A stretch of DNA of 64,000 nt, taken from contig NZ_VTTH01000001.1 of NCBI RefSeq assembly GCF_008831265.1, positions 248,001 through 312,000 of the forward strand, in the 5' to 3' direction. The stretch comes from Lacisediminimonas profundi. Its GTDB lineage: Bacteria > Pseudomonadota > Gammaproteobacteria > Burkholderiales > Burkholderiaceae_D. The position numbers and the translations under genes were made by a program. The notes under the pieces were generated by a model. That model did not search any database. It had not been told where the DNA came from and saw nothing but the letters and a program-made list of their open reading frames with translations. Below, in pieces: positions 18,228 through 26,011 of this stretch. Position 1 is the stretch's first letter. Each line of letters opens with the position of its first letter.

Positions 18228-19157
18228 ATGGACATATTTATCCAGCAGGTCGTCAACGGCCTGGTCCTGGGCAGCATGTATGCCCTGGTTGCCCTTGGCT
18301 ACACCATGGTCTACGGCGTGCTCAACCTGATCAACTTCGCGCATGGCGATGTACTGATGGTCGGCGCCCTGACCGGCCTGACCCTGCTCAAGTGGATCAA
18401 TGCCGTGGTGCCGGAGTGGCCGGGCATCGTCAAGCTGCTGCTGGCGATGGCGGGAGCGGTGCCGGTCTGTATCGTCGTCAACGTGGTGATCGAGCGCGTC
18501 GCCTACCGGCGCTTGCGCAATGCGCCGCGGCTGGCGCCGCTGATCACGGCCATCGGCGTGTCGATCCTGCTGCAGACGCTGGCCATGATCATCTGGGGCC
18601 GCAATCCCCTGCCATTCCCGCAAGTGATGCCGGGCGAGCCCCTGCACTTTTTCGGCGCACTGATTTCGACCACGCAAATACTCCTGCTGGCGATCGCAGT
18701 CCTCGCAATGCTGGCACTGGTCTTGCTGATTGAAAAAACCAAAGTCGGCAGGGCGATGCGCGCGACGGCGGAGAATCCGCGCATGGCAGGCCTGATGGGC
18801 GTCGATTCGAACCGGGTGATCGTATTGACCTTCGCGATTGGCGCAGCGCTGGCCGCGGTGGCCGGCGTGCTGTGGGCGGCCAATTATTCGTCGGCCCAGT
18901 TCGCAATGGGATTCGTGCCCGGGATAAAGGCATTTTCGGCTGCGGTGCTGGGCGGGATAGGGAACATCTATGGCGCAATGCTGGGGGGGATCTTGCTGGG
19001 GCTGATTGAAAGCATGGGGGCCGGCTATATCGGCGACCTGACCGGAGGCTTCCTGGGCAGTCACTACCAGGACATTTTTGCATTCGTCGTCCTGGTCGTG
19101 GTGCTGACACTGAGGCCCTCCGGCTTGATGGGCGAACGCGTGGCGGACCGGGCATGA
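18228..19157 (+). CDS. livH: Branched-chain amino acid ABC transporter, permease (LivH)
   Basis: A 309-residue permease with about eight hydrophobic segments. It begins MDIFIQQVVNGLVLGSMYALVALGYTMVYG, the standard LivH N-terminus, and has the EAA-like cytoplasmic loop (AENPRMAGLMGVD). With LivM it forms the membrane channel of a HAAT-family importer for branched-chain amino acids or related compounds. It is first gene of a tightly overlapping livHMGF operon (4-base overlap with livM). No substrate-binding protein gene lies next to it. Confidence 0.93.
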   Translation: MDIFIQQVVNGLVLGSMYALVALGYTMVYGVLNLINFAHGDVLMVGALTGLTLLKWINAVVPEWPGIVKLLLAMAGAVPVCIVVNVVIERVAYRRLRNAPRLAPLITAIGVSILLQTLAMIIWGRNPLPFPQVMPGEPLHFFGALISTTQILLLAIAVLAMLALVLLIEKTKVGRAMRATAENPRMAGLMGVDSNRVIVLTFAIGAALAAVAGVLWAANYSSAQFAMGFVPGIKAFSAAVLGGIGNIYGAMLGGILLGLIESMGAGYIGDLTGGFLGSHYQDIFAFVVLVVVLTLRPSGLMGERVADRA

Positions 19158-20377
19158 GTCCGATCAGATTGAGGCCGGGCGCGCTCGATCCTGCGACGCG
19201 CCGGCGCCTCGGCTGGCTGCTACTGGTCGTGGCGCTGGTATTCCCATTCATTGCTGCCCAGTTCGGCAATTCCTGGGTACGCATCGTGGATCAGGCGCTG
19301 CTGTACGTGATGCTGGCGCTGGGCCTCAACATCGTAGTGGGTTTCGCCGGCTTGCTGGACCTCGGGTATATCGCGTTCTACGCGCTGGGCGCCTACATGA
19401 CGGCCCTGCTCGCGTCGCCGCAGTTCGCGGCGGTGATCGAGTCTTTCATCAATCAGTATCCGGCGATCGGCAATGCGCTCGTCGCCATTGCTGGTCCGGA
19501 GGTGGTGAAGAACGGCATCCACCTGTCGCTCTGGGCCATTGTTCCACTCAGCGCGGCCCTGGCCGCCCTGTTCGGGGCGCTGCTCGGCGCACCGACCCTG
19601 AAATTGCGCGGCGATTACCTGGCCATCGTGACGCTCGGGTTTGGCGAAATCATCCGGATTTTCATGAACAACCTGAATGGGCCGGTCAACATCACCAACG
19701 GCCCGCAGGGAATCAACATGATTGATCCGATCCGCGTTTTCGGCGTTTCGCTCGCGGGACAGCCGGGCAGCGGCGCAATGGTGCAGGTCGGGCCGCTCGC
19801 GATGCCCTCGGTGAATGCCTATTACTACCTGTTCCTGGGCTTGACGCTGCTGACGATGTTCATTTCGTTGCGGCTGCAGCATTCACGGCTCGGGCGCGCC
19901 TGGATCGCCATCCGCGAGGACGAGATCGCGGCGCAGGCAATGGGCATCAACACCCGCAACATGAAGCTGCTCGCCTTTGCCATGGGCGCATCCTTCGGCG
20001 GCGTTGCTGGTGCGATGTTCGCTTCCTTCCAGGGATTCGTGTCACCCGAGTCGTTCTCGCTGACCGAGTCGATCGCGGTGGTCGCCATGGTGGTGCTGGG
20101 CGGCATGGGACACATACCGGGCGTGGTGCTTGGCGGTTTGCTGCTGGCAGCATTGCCGGAGTTGCTGCGCCATGTGGTCGAGCCGGTGCAGACCGCAATA
20201 TTCGGCGTCGTCCTGCTGGAAGCTGAAGTGTTGCGCCAGTTGCTGTACGGGCTGGCGATGGTGGTGATCATGCTGTACCGTCCGGCAGGACTGTGGCCTT
20301 CGCGGCGCGCCGAAGACCGGCCGACCGCAAGTCACGATGCGGCTGCTGCAGCGGCGCCGGGGAGCCTGGCCCGATGA
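19154..20377 (+). CDS. livM: Branched-chain amino acid ABC transporter, permease (LivM)
   Basis: A 407-residue permease. QALLYVMLALGLNIVVGFAGLLDLGYIAFYALGAY near residues 50-85 is the LivM signature, and FNNLNGPVNITNGPQGI-like sequence marks the periplasmic loop. It carries an extra 30-residue insertion between early TM segments and a low-complexity Ala-rich C-terminus. It overlaps livH and livG by 4 bases each, so all four products are expected in fixed ratio. Confidence 0.93.
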   Translation: MSPIRLRPGALDPATRRRLGWLLLVVALVFPFIAAQFGNSWVRIVDQALLYVMLALGLNIVVGFAGLLDLGYIAFYALGAYMTALLASPQFAAVIESFINQYPAIGNALVAIAGPEVVKNGIHLSLWAIVPLSAALAALFGALLGAPTLKLRGDYLAIVTLGFGEIIRIFMNNLNGPVNITNGPQGINMIDPIRVFGVSLAGQPGSGAMVQVGPLAMPSVNAYYYLFLGLTLLTMFISLRLQHSRLGRAWIAIREDEIAAQAMGINTRNMKLLAFAMGASFGGVAGAMFASFQGFVSPESFSLTESIAVVAMVVLGGMGHIPGVVLGGLLLAALPELLRHVVEPVQTAIFGVVLLEAEVLRQLLYGLAMVVIMLYRPAGLWPSRRAEDRPTASHDAAAAAAPGSLAR

Positions 20378-21144
20378 CGAATGCGCTCCTCGAGATCGGT
20401 GGCGCCAGCAAGCGCTTCGGCGGTTTGCTGGCGTTGTCCGGCGTCAGCGTTCGCATCCTGTCCGGACAGATCTACGGCCTGATCGGGCCCAACGGCGCCG
20501 GCAAGACGACTTTCTTCAACGTGATCACCGGCCTCTACCAGCCCGATGCCGGCAGCTTCGTGCTGGACGGGAAGCCCTATTCGCCCAGTGCGCCCGACAA
20601 GGTCGCGCAGGCCGGCATTGCCCGCACCTTCCAGAACATCCGTCTGTTCGGCGAAATGACCGCGCTCGAAAACGTGATGGTAGGCCGGCATGTGCGCACG
20701 CGGCAGGGCGTTATCGGCGCGATCCTGCGGCACGCGGCGGCGCGGCGGGAGGAAGCAGAAATCCGCGAGCGCGCATTGTCCCTGCTCGATCTGGTCGGAA
20801 TCGCCGCCTCGGCGCACCGGACTGCGCGCCATCTTTCCTACGGCGACCAGAGGCGGCTGGAGATCGCCCGCGCGCTTGCCACTGAACCATTGCTGCTCGC
20901 GCTCGACGAGCCGGCGGCGGGCATGAATGCGACCGAGAAGCAGGGCTTGCGTGAGCTGCTGCTGCGCATCCGCGAAAGCGGTACCACCATCCTGCTGATC
21001 GAGCATGATGTGAAACTCGTGATGGGCCTGTGCGACCGTATCACCGTGCTCGACTACGGGCGTGTCATCGCCGAGGGGGTGCCGCAGGACGTGCAGGGCA
21101 ATCCGGCCGTGATCGAAGCCTACCTCGGTATGGAGCACGCATGA
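20374..21144 (+). CDS. livG: Branched-chain amino acid ABC transporter, ATPase (LivG)
   Basis: A 256-residue ABC ATPase. Walker A GPNGAGKT is at residues 38-45, and the signature is the atypical LSYGDQRRLEIARAL with Walker B LLLALDEP, both standard for LivG. NPAVIEAYLG at the end is the family C-terminal motif. The start ATG 20374 overlaps the livM stop. Confidence 0.95.
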   Translation: MTNALLEIGGASKRFGGLLALSGVSVRILSGQIYGLIGPNGAGKTTFFNVITGLYQPDAGSFVLDGKPYSPSAPDKVAQAGIARTFQNIRLFGEMTALENVMVGRHVRTRQGVIGAILRHAAARREEAEIRERALSLLDLVGIAASAHRTARHLSYGDQRRLEIARALATEPLLLALDEPAAGMNATEKQGLRELLLRIRESGTTILLIEHDVKLVMGLCDRITVLDYGRVIAEGVPQDVQGNPAVIEAYLGMEHA

Positions 21145-21866
21145 GTTCTCCGGTCCTCGAACTGTCCGGCCTGCGGGTCGCCTATGGCGGGATTGAAGCC
21201 GTCAAGGGAATTGACCTTGAAGTGCGCACCGGCGAACTGGTGACGCTGATCGGCGCCAATGGCGCCGGCAAGACAAGCACCTTGCGCGCCATCACCAATA
21301 CGCTGCCGCAGGCACGGGTGCAGGGGCAGGTCACCTATCTGGGGGAGTCTCTGGCGCGCCTGCAGTCGTTCGAACTGGTCAAGCGCGGCCTGGCGATGGT
21401 GCCCGAGGGACGCGGCGTGTTCACCCGCATGACGATCCATGAAAACTTGCTGATGGGCGCTTATTCGCGCAGCGATCATGATGGCATCGGCGCCGACCTT
21501 GACCAATGGCTGGGCATTTTCCCGCGCCTGTCAGAGCGGCTGCACCAGTTGGCCGGCACGCTGTCCGGCGGCGAACAGCAGATGCTGGCAATGGCACGCG
21601 CGCTGATGAGCCGGCCGCGGCTATTGCTGCTCGACGAACCGTCGATGGGACTTGCGCCGATCATGGTCCAGCGCATATTCGAGGTGATCCGGCAGGTGTC
21701 GGCGCAGGGGGTCACGATTCTGCTGGTGGAACAGAACGCACGTCTGGCGCTGGAGGCGGCACATCGGGCCTATGTGATGGAATCAGGCTTGGTGACCATG
21801 TCCGGGGCGGCTGCCAGCATGCTGCACGATCCGGCGGTCCGGCGCGCCTACCTTGGCGAAGCCTGA
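21141..21866 (+). CDS. livF: Branched-chain amino acid ABC transporter, ATPase (LivF)
   Basis: A 241-residue ABC ATPase. Walker A GANGAGKT is at residues 38-45, signature LSGGEQQMLAMARALM, Walker B LLLLDEPSMGLAP, and the C-terminal VRRAYLGEA is typical of LivF. It pairs with LivG to energise LivHM. It is the last gene of the operon; no terminator is evident before the convergent DUF1232 gene. Confidence 0.95.
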   Translation: MSSPVLELSGLRVAYGGIEAVKGIDLEVRTGELVTLIGANGAGKTSTLRAITNTLPQARVQGQVTYLGESLARLQSFELVKRGLAMVPEGRGVFTRMTIHENLLMGAYSRSDHDGIGADLDQWLGIFPRLSERLHQLAGTLSGGEQQMLAMARALMSRPRLLLLDEPSMGLAPIMVQRIFEVIRQVSAQGVTILLVEQNARLALEAAHRAYVMESGLVTMSGAAASMLHDPAVRRAYLGEA

Positions 21867-21894
21867 CAACTCGTCATGGCCATCAGGGTTTGAT

Positions 21895-21933
21895 GAAAGT
21901 CAGGCTGGTGAAAGTCAGGCTGGTGAACGTCAG
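21895..21933. repeat. Tandem 15-bp repeat, about 2.6 copies
   Basis: GAAAGTCAGGCTGGT occurs at 21895-21909 and 21910-21924, with a partial third copy to 21933. It lies between livF and the convergent DUF1232 gene, whose stop codon falls in the third copy. Confidence 0.85.
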
Positions 21934-22232
21934 CGCCAGAAAGCCAGGCGGCGCAGAAATGCGTCGCTGGCCCGGTCGGCTTGTGCGCGCGCCTGCTCTG
22001 GCAGAAGGCGCAGCAGTGCCGGTATGACAAAAGACGCAAGCGTGATGTCATCGAGTACGCCGATCACCGGAAGTGCTTCAGGCACGAGGTCGATCGGACT
22101 GATCAGATAGGCGGCAAGCAGCAGGGCGGCAAACTTCACGATGCGTGGCGTTTGCGGATCCCGGCATGCGTAATAAAGCCTGAGCACATTGCGTCCGGCG
22201 GATTTGAAAAGGCGGCGCACGCGCAGCAGCAT
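21930..22232 (-). CDS. DUF1232 (YkvA-like) small membrane protein
   Basis: A 100-residue protein starting at ATG 22232, with AAAGGAG just upstream. The sequence AALLLAAYLISPIDLVPEALPVIGVLDD (about residues 35-62) is the hallmark of DUF1232 proteins. Function is unknown; the hydrophobic core with the SPIDLxP motif suggests membrane association. It is convergent with livF and divergent from the fumarylacetoacetate-hydrolase-family gene. Confidence 0.88.
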   Translation of the reverse strand: MLLRVRRLFKSAGRNVLRLYYACRDPQTPRIVKFAALLLAAYLISPIDLVPEALPVIGVLDDITLASFVIPALLRLLPEQARAQADRASDAFLRRLAFWR

Positions 22233-22383
22233 CGGATACTCCTTTCGGGCAACAATCAATATATGCGTGCGTATCGTGTCCGCTACAAGGCGCTCAGGCA
22301 CGGATCGGCGCCTTTTTCTGTTGAGTGCGCCGTCGGCGCAATTGCGCCAATGGCATAATGCAAAAAAAACCAAGGAGCCCGAA

Positions 22384-23076
22384 ATGCAATATGTTTTCCC
22401 CCCGCAAGTCCAGACAATTCCGGTGGTCGGCAGCGACCAGGTGTTTCCCGCACGCCGCATTTACTGCGTTGGCCGCAACTATGTCGAACACGCAATCGAG
22501 ATGGGCCACACTGGCCGCGAAGCGCCGTTCTTCTTCATGAAGCCGACTGACGCGCTGCTGGTCGTGCCGGACGGACAAGTCGGTGAAATGCCGTATCCGT
22601 CGATGACCAACGACCTCCATCACGAGATGGAAATGGTGGTCGCGATCGGCAAGGGTGGCAAGGACATCTCGGTGGCCGACGCTGCCCAGCATATCTGGGG
22701 ATATGCGCTGGGCCTGGACATGACCCGCCGCGACCTGCAGGGTGAAGCAAAGAAGCAGGGCCGTCCGTGGGATCTGGGCAAGGCATTCGACGCTTCCGCG
22801 CCGATCGGACCGCTGCACCGGGTGCAGGACACCGGCCTGATCACGCAGGGAACGATTTCCCTGACGGTCAACGGCGAGCACCGCCAGAAGAGCGACGTCA
22901 AGAAGCTCATCTGGAGCGTGGACGAAATGATCGCGCACCTGTCGAAATACTTCGAACTGCAGCCGGGTGACCTGATTTTTTCCGGCACGCCCGAGGGCGT
23001 TGCTGCCGTCAAGAAGGGCGACCTGCTGGTTGGCGCGGTCGATGGCCTGGGCGAACTGAAAGTGCGTATCGTCTGA
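22384..23076 (+). CDS. Fumarylacetoacetate hydrolase family protein
   Basis: A 230-residue FAH-fold enzyme. The start ATG 22384 follows AAGGAG. RIYCVGRNYVEHAIEMG is the family N-terminal signature, HHEMEMVVAIG supplies the metal-ligand glutamates and GYALGLDMTRRDLQ the Asp. Members hydrolyse or decarboxylate beta-diketone-like substrates (fumarylpyruvate hydrolase, acylpyruvase, oxaloacetate decarboxylase). The compact single-domain form fits fumarylpyruvate/acylpyruvate hydrolase, but the substrate cannot be fixed by sequence alone. It is monocistronic with its own terminator. Confidence 0.9.
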   Translation: MQYVFPPQVQTIPVVGSDQVFPARRIYCVGRNYVEHAIEMGHTGREAPFFFMKPTDALLVVPDGQVGEMPYPSMTNDLHHEMEMVVAIGKGGKDISVADAAQHIWGYALGLDMTRRDLQGEAKKQGRPWDLGKAFDASAPIGPLHRVQDTGLITQGTISLTVNGEHRQKSDVKKLIWSVDEMIAHLSKYFELQPGDLIFSGTPEGVAAVKKGDLLVGAVDGLGELKVRIV

Positions 23077-23105
23077 ACGGACCTTGCCTCGTGTCGCATT
23101 GAAAG

Positions 23106-23139
23106 ACCCGCAGCGCCGCAAGGTGCAGCGGGTTTTTTT
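23106..23139 (+). terminator. Rho-independent terminator after the FAH-family gene
   Basis: ACCCGC-A-GCGCC and GGTGC-A-GCGGGT arms (23106-23133) with a GCAA loop are followed by a run of T. Confidence 0.9.
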
Positions 23140-23287
23140 AATGGCAAGCGGCGATCCGATTGCAGCCTGCCCGCCGGCATCATCGGCCAGACGGGCAGGG
23201 TGCCAGTGAGTATTCACAGAAAGACAACGCAATTACTATTCCAAGCTAATTGCCAGCCCCGGACTGAATGATTCGATGCGGATCCGG

Positions 23288-23737
23288 TCAATAGGGATAG
23301 GCACGGCCATTCTCAATGCGTACCCGGTTGCCGACGTTGATGCCGCCGACACTTTCCTGCGTCACCGTGACGTATCCACCGTTGTCCATGCGCACGCCCA
23401 ACTGATACGCGTTGGTCTGGGTGCGATTGCGTTGCTCCACCTGGTTGCCTACCACCGCGCCGCCAATGGCGCCGGCTGCTGTGGCAGCGGTACGGCCTGT
23501 GCCGCTGCCGACCTGGTTGCCGAGCAGGCCGCCGATGACACCGCCGGCAATGGCGCCCACGCCAAGGCCCGATCGCTCGCTGGATACAGGCTGTATGGAT
23601 TCGACCCGGCCAGTGCCCGACGTCGCCGCGGTGGTCGAGGATGGATAGTTGTTGGAGGGCTGGCTGGTCGAGCCGCAGCCCGTGAGAAGCGCAGCGACAG
23701 CGATGGTTGCGCTGGCAATGAATTTGCTTGTTTTCAT
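23288..23737 (-). CDS. Glycine-zipper 2TM-domain lipoprotein (SlyB-like)
   Basis: A 149-residue protein starting at ATG 23737, with AAGGAAC upstream. A lipoprotein signal with lipobox LLTGC (about residues 21-25) precedes a Ser/Thr-rich linker. The glycine-zipper pair GLGVGAIAGGVIGGLLGNQVG and GAIGGAVVGNQVE spans about residues 65-105, and the C-terminus resembles SlyB/Pcp (YVTVTQ, GNRVRIENGRAYPY). It is expected to be anchored in the outer membrane and to have a structural or stress role. Confidence 0.9.
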   Translation of the reverse strand: MKTSKFIASATIAVAALLTGCGSTSQPSNNYPSSTTAATSGTGRVESIQPVSSERSGLGVGAIAGGVIGGLLGNQVGSGTGRTAATAAGAIGGAVVGNQVEQRNRTQTNAYQLGVRMDNGGYVTVTQESVGGINVGNRVRIENGRAYPY

Positions 23738-23939
23738 ATCATGTTCCTTACGGGTTGGGGGCCGGGAGCGCCAGGCCGTGCGGCACAGTGAGTCCGTATT
23801 CTGCAATATAGTCGGGCCGGGCAAAGGAAGTTGCCGAAATAATAGCTTGTTACACACTGGCGCCGGCGCAGGACAATCCTCTGACCGAGGACTGGTTATT
23901 TGCCATTCCGCACGGCGCTTCGGGAATTCGCTTGCGAAT

Positions 23940-24044
23940 ATGAAGATGAACAGGAACCGCGTTTTCGGCGTGCTATGGATGCTGGTTTCGGCTGCCGTCA
24001 GTATTGGCGGCATGATCTTGCTTGTCCGCTGGCTGTTGGACTGA
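23940..24044 (+). CDS. Possible small membrane protein (34 residues)
   Basis: ATG 23940 opens a short frame with a basic start (MKMNRNRVFG) and one strongly hydrophobic helix ending LVRWLLD. The composition is that of a single-pass small protein, but there is no clear ribosome binding site and no family match I recognise. It may be chance. Confidence 0.3.
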   Translation: MKMNRNRVFGVLWMLVSAAVSIGGMILLVRWLLD

Positions 24045-24137
24045 CACTCGGTCACCCCTTCCTCTCTCGCCCCCGCGAAGCCCCCGGTTTTCTCCTGCTT
24101 TTCCTCACAATGTCAGTGTTCTGTCAGCAATTATCTG

Positions 24138-24166
24138 TTCGACAACCGGACGTCGAATGTTATAGA
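24138..24166 (+). promoter_or_regulatory. Candidate regulated promoter of the TPS locus
   Basis: An extended -10 element (TGT followed by TATAGA, 24158-24166) lies about 105 bases before tpsB. The region where a -35 box would sit is an inverted repeat TTCGAC-N8-GTCGAA (24138-24157), which could be an operator. The -35 match itself is poor. Confidence 0.4.
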
Positions 24167-24271
24167 CTGGCAACTATGGGGCTGGCCTTGGCAACCCTCA
24201 CCCTGGTTCCTTGAGTCGCCGTTTCGCGGCACGGCGGCCAGCGTCCCCTTCATCTGGAGTAGCTGTCAGGC

Positions 24272-25933
24272 ATGCTGTCCTTCCGACCCGGCATCAGCGT
24301 CCCGTATTCATTTCTCGTTCTGCTACTCGCGGTTCTGCCCTCGTTCGTCCTGGCCGCAGACGAACGCTTCGATATCCAGCGTTATCAGGTAGAGGGCAAC
24401 ACGCTGCTGCCCGCCCATGAGGTCGCAGCGCTGCTGGCTCCGATGACTGGCCGCGGGCGGGTGTACGGCGACATCCAGAAGGCGCTGGAAGCCCTCGAAG
24501 CGGCATACCGGGGTCGCGGTTACAGTACCGTGCAGGTCCACGTTCCCGAGCAGGAACTCGGCAGCGGGGCGGTCCGGATACGCGTGACCGAGGCGGTGCT
24601 GGGAAAGATCACGGTGGTCGACAATCTGCATTTCACCAACGAAAACGTGCTCGCCGGGCTGCCTTCGCTGCGCCTGCGCCAGGTACCTAATCTCGCTGCC
24701 CTGTCGGGAAATATCCAGCTGTCGAATGAAAACCCCGCCAAGCAGGTCGAGGTGCTGCTGGGAGCCGGCGACCAGGAGGGCAAGGTCGACGCCAAGGTGA
24801 CGGTGACCGAGGTCAAGCCGCAGCGCATTTTCTTCACCGCAGACAACACCGGCACGCCGGCCACTGGCAAATGGCGTACCGGCGTGGCCTTTCAGCACGC
24901 AAACCTGTTTGGTCGCGACCACGTGATGACGATGGCCTACACGAGTTCGCCCGACAGTCCTTCGGGCGTCAATGTGAACATGTACAGCATTGGCTATCGC
25001 CTGCCGCTCTATGCAATCGGCGACAGTCTCGACCTCATCTACGGCAATTCGAGCGTGAACACGCCCAGCAGCACGCCCACGCTCGGTGGCGCGCTGGCTA
25101 TCGTCGGCAAGGGCGATATCCTCGGCGTGCGCTGGAATCACTATTTCCCGCGCCGGGGCCAGCAGACGGAGAAACTGGTCGTGGGGCTGGATCACAAGTA
25201 CAGCGACGCGCGCTGCTCGTTCAACGGCATCCCGCTCAGCATCGCACCGCCGACGCCGCCGGTATCGAGTTGCGTTCCCTATACCACCAACCCGCTCAGC
25301 GCCACATGGGTGGGGCAGCACACCTCGCCGGGACAGTCGCTCGACTTCAATTTCGGCATTGCCGTGAACATCGCACGCGGTACTCGCTATACCAGCCTGG
25401 ACGGCACCGTCGATCGCTATTCGTACCTCAACCCCGGCAGCCGCAGCACCCAGGATCACTTCCGCATCCTGCGCGGCGGTGTCAACTGGCTCAGGGCCTT
25501 GCCTGCCGACTGGCAGCTCAAGGCCAGTGGGACGTTCCAGTTCAGCCGCTCCCCGCTGGTTGCCGCCGAACAGATAGGATTGGCCGGGTCGTCCACTGTC
25601 CGCGGCTTCAGCGAGCGCGCGTTGGCGGCCGACAGCGGCTATACGGCGAACCTCGAGTGGTACGCGCCGGAGCTGGCTGCGCGCGCCGGTATTCCAGGCA
25701 CGCTTCGCCTGCTGGCGTTCCAGGACCTGGCAACCGGATTCAACAACAATGTCGGCGGCACGGCAGTGCCGCGCCGCGGGACCGTGGCCAGCATCGGCGC
25801 GGGCCTGCGCTATGCGAGTGGGCGCAATGTCGCCATCCGGGCTGATTTTGCCCGCATCGTCGAGACCGGCCCCTTGGCGCAGGAGCGCGACGGCCACTGG
25901 CGCGGACATGTGGCCTTGATGATCGGATTCTGA
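24272..25933 (+). CDS. Two-partner secretion outer-membrane transporter (TpsB; ShlB/FhaC/HecB family)
   Basis: A 553-residue protein with a signal peptide (to about residue 29, FVLA). Two POTRA domains (about 33-180) are followed by a 16-strand barrel. POTRA1 begins FDIQRYQVEGNTLLPAHEV and ends in the VRIRVTEA motif. The conserved lid-loop motif appears as STVRGFSERALAADSGY (about residue 445), corresponding to VRGY in FhaC. The C-terminal residue is Phe, as expected for an outer-membrane barrel. It sits 78 bases upstream of the giant exoprotein gene, which it presumably exports. Confidence 0.93.
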   Translation: MLSFRPGISVPYSFLVLLLAVLPSFVLAADERFDIQRYQVEGNTLLPAHEVAALLAPMTGRGRVYGDIQKALEALEAAYRGRGYSTVQVHVPEQELGSGAVRIRVTEAVLGKITVVDNLHFTNENVLAGLPSLRLRQVPNLAALSGNIQLSNENPAKQVEVLLGAGDQEGKVDAKVTVTEVKPQRIFFTADNTGTPATGKWRTGVAFQHANLFGRDHVMTMAYTSSPDSPSGVNVNMYSIGYRLPLYAIGDSLDLIYGNSSVNTPSSTPTLGGALAIVGKGDILGVRWNHYFPRRGQQTEKLVVGLDHKYSDARCSFNGIPLSIAPPTPPVSSCVPYTTNPLSATWVGQHTSPGQSLDFNFGIAVNIARGTRYTSLDGTVDRYSYLNPGSRSTQDHFRILRGGVNWLRALPADWQLKASGTFQFSRSPLVAAEQIGLAGSSTVRGFSERALAADSGYTANLEWYAPELAARAGIPGTLRLLAFQDLATGFNNNVGGTAVPRRGTVASIGAGLRYASGRNVAIRADFARIVETGPLAQERDGHWRGHVALMIGF

Positions 25934-26011
25934 GTTCCGGACCCTGATTCGGACCCGATAACGAGTTACAAGCAGCCGGTGCCCGGGAGGGAACCGGCAA
26001 GCGGGGGAAGC

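Larger units (their letters stand above)
23738..24271. other. 534-base intergenic region before the TPS locus
   Basis: Contains the promoter of the minus-strand lipoprotein gene, one possible 34-residue ORF (23940-24044) and the putative TPS promoter near 24138-24166. No other gene is convincing here. Confidence 0.7.

Noticed and set aside
23649-24044. 131-codon frame running from the lipoprotein gene into the intergenic region
   Set aside because: The first part is antisense to the glycine-zipper lipoprotein; only the last 34 codons could be a separate small protein and are listed with low confidence.
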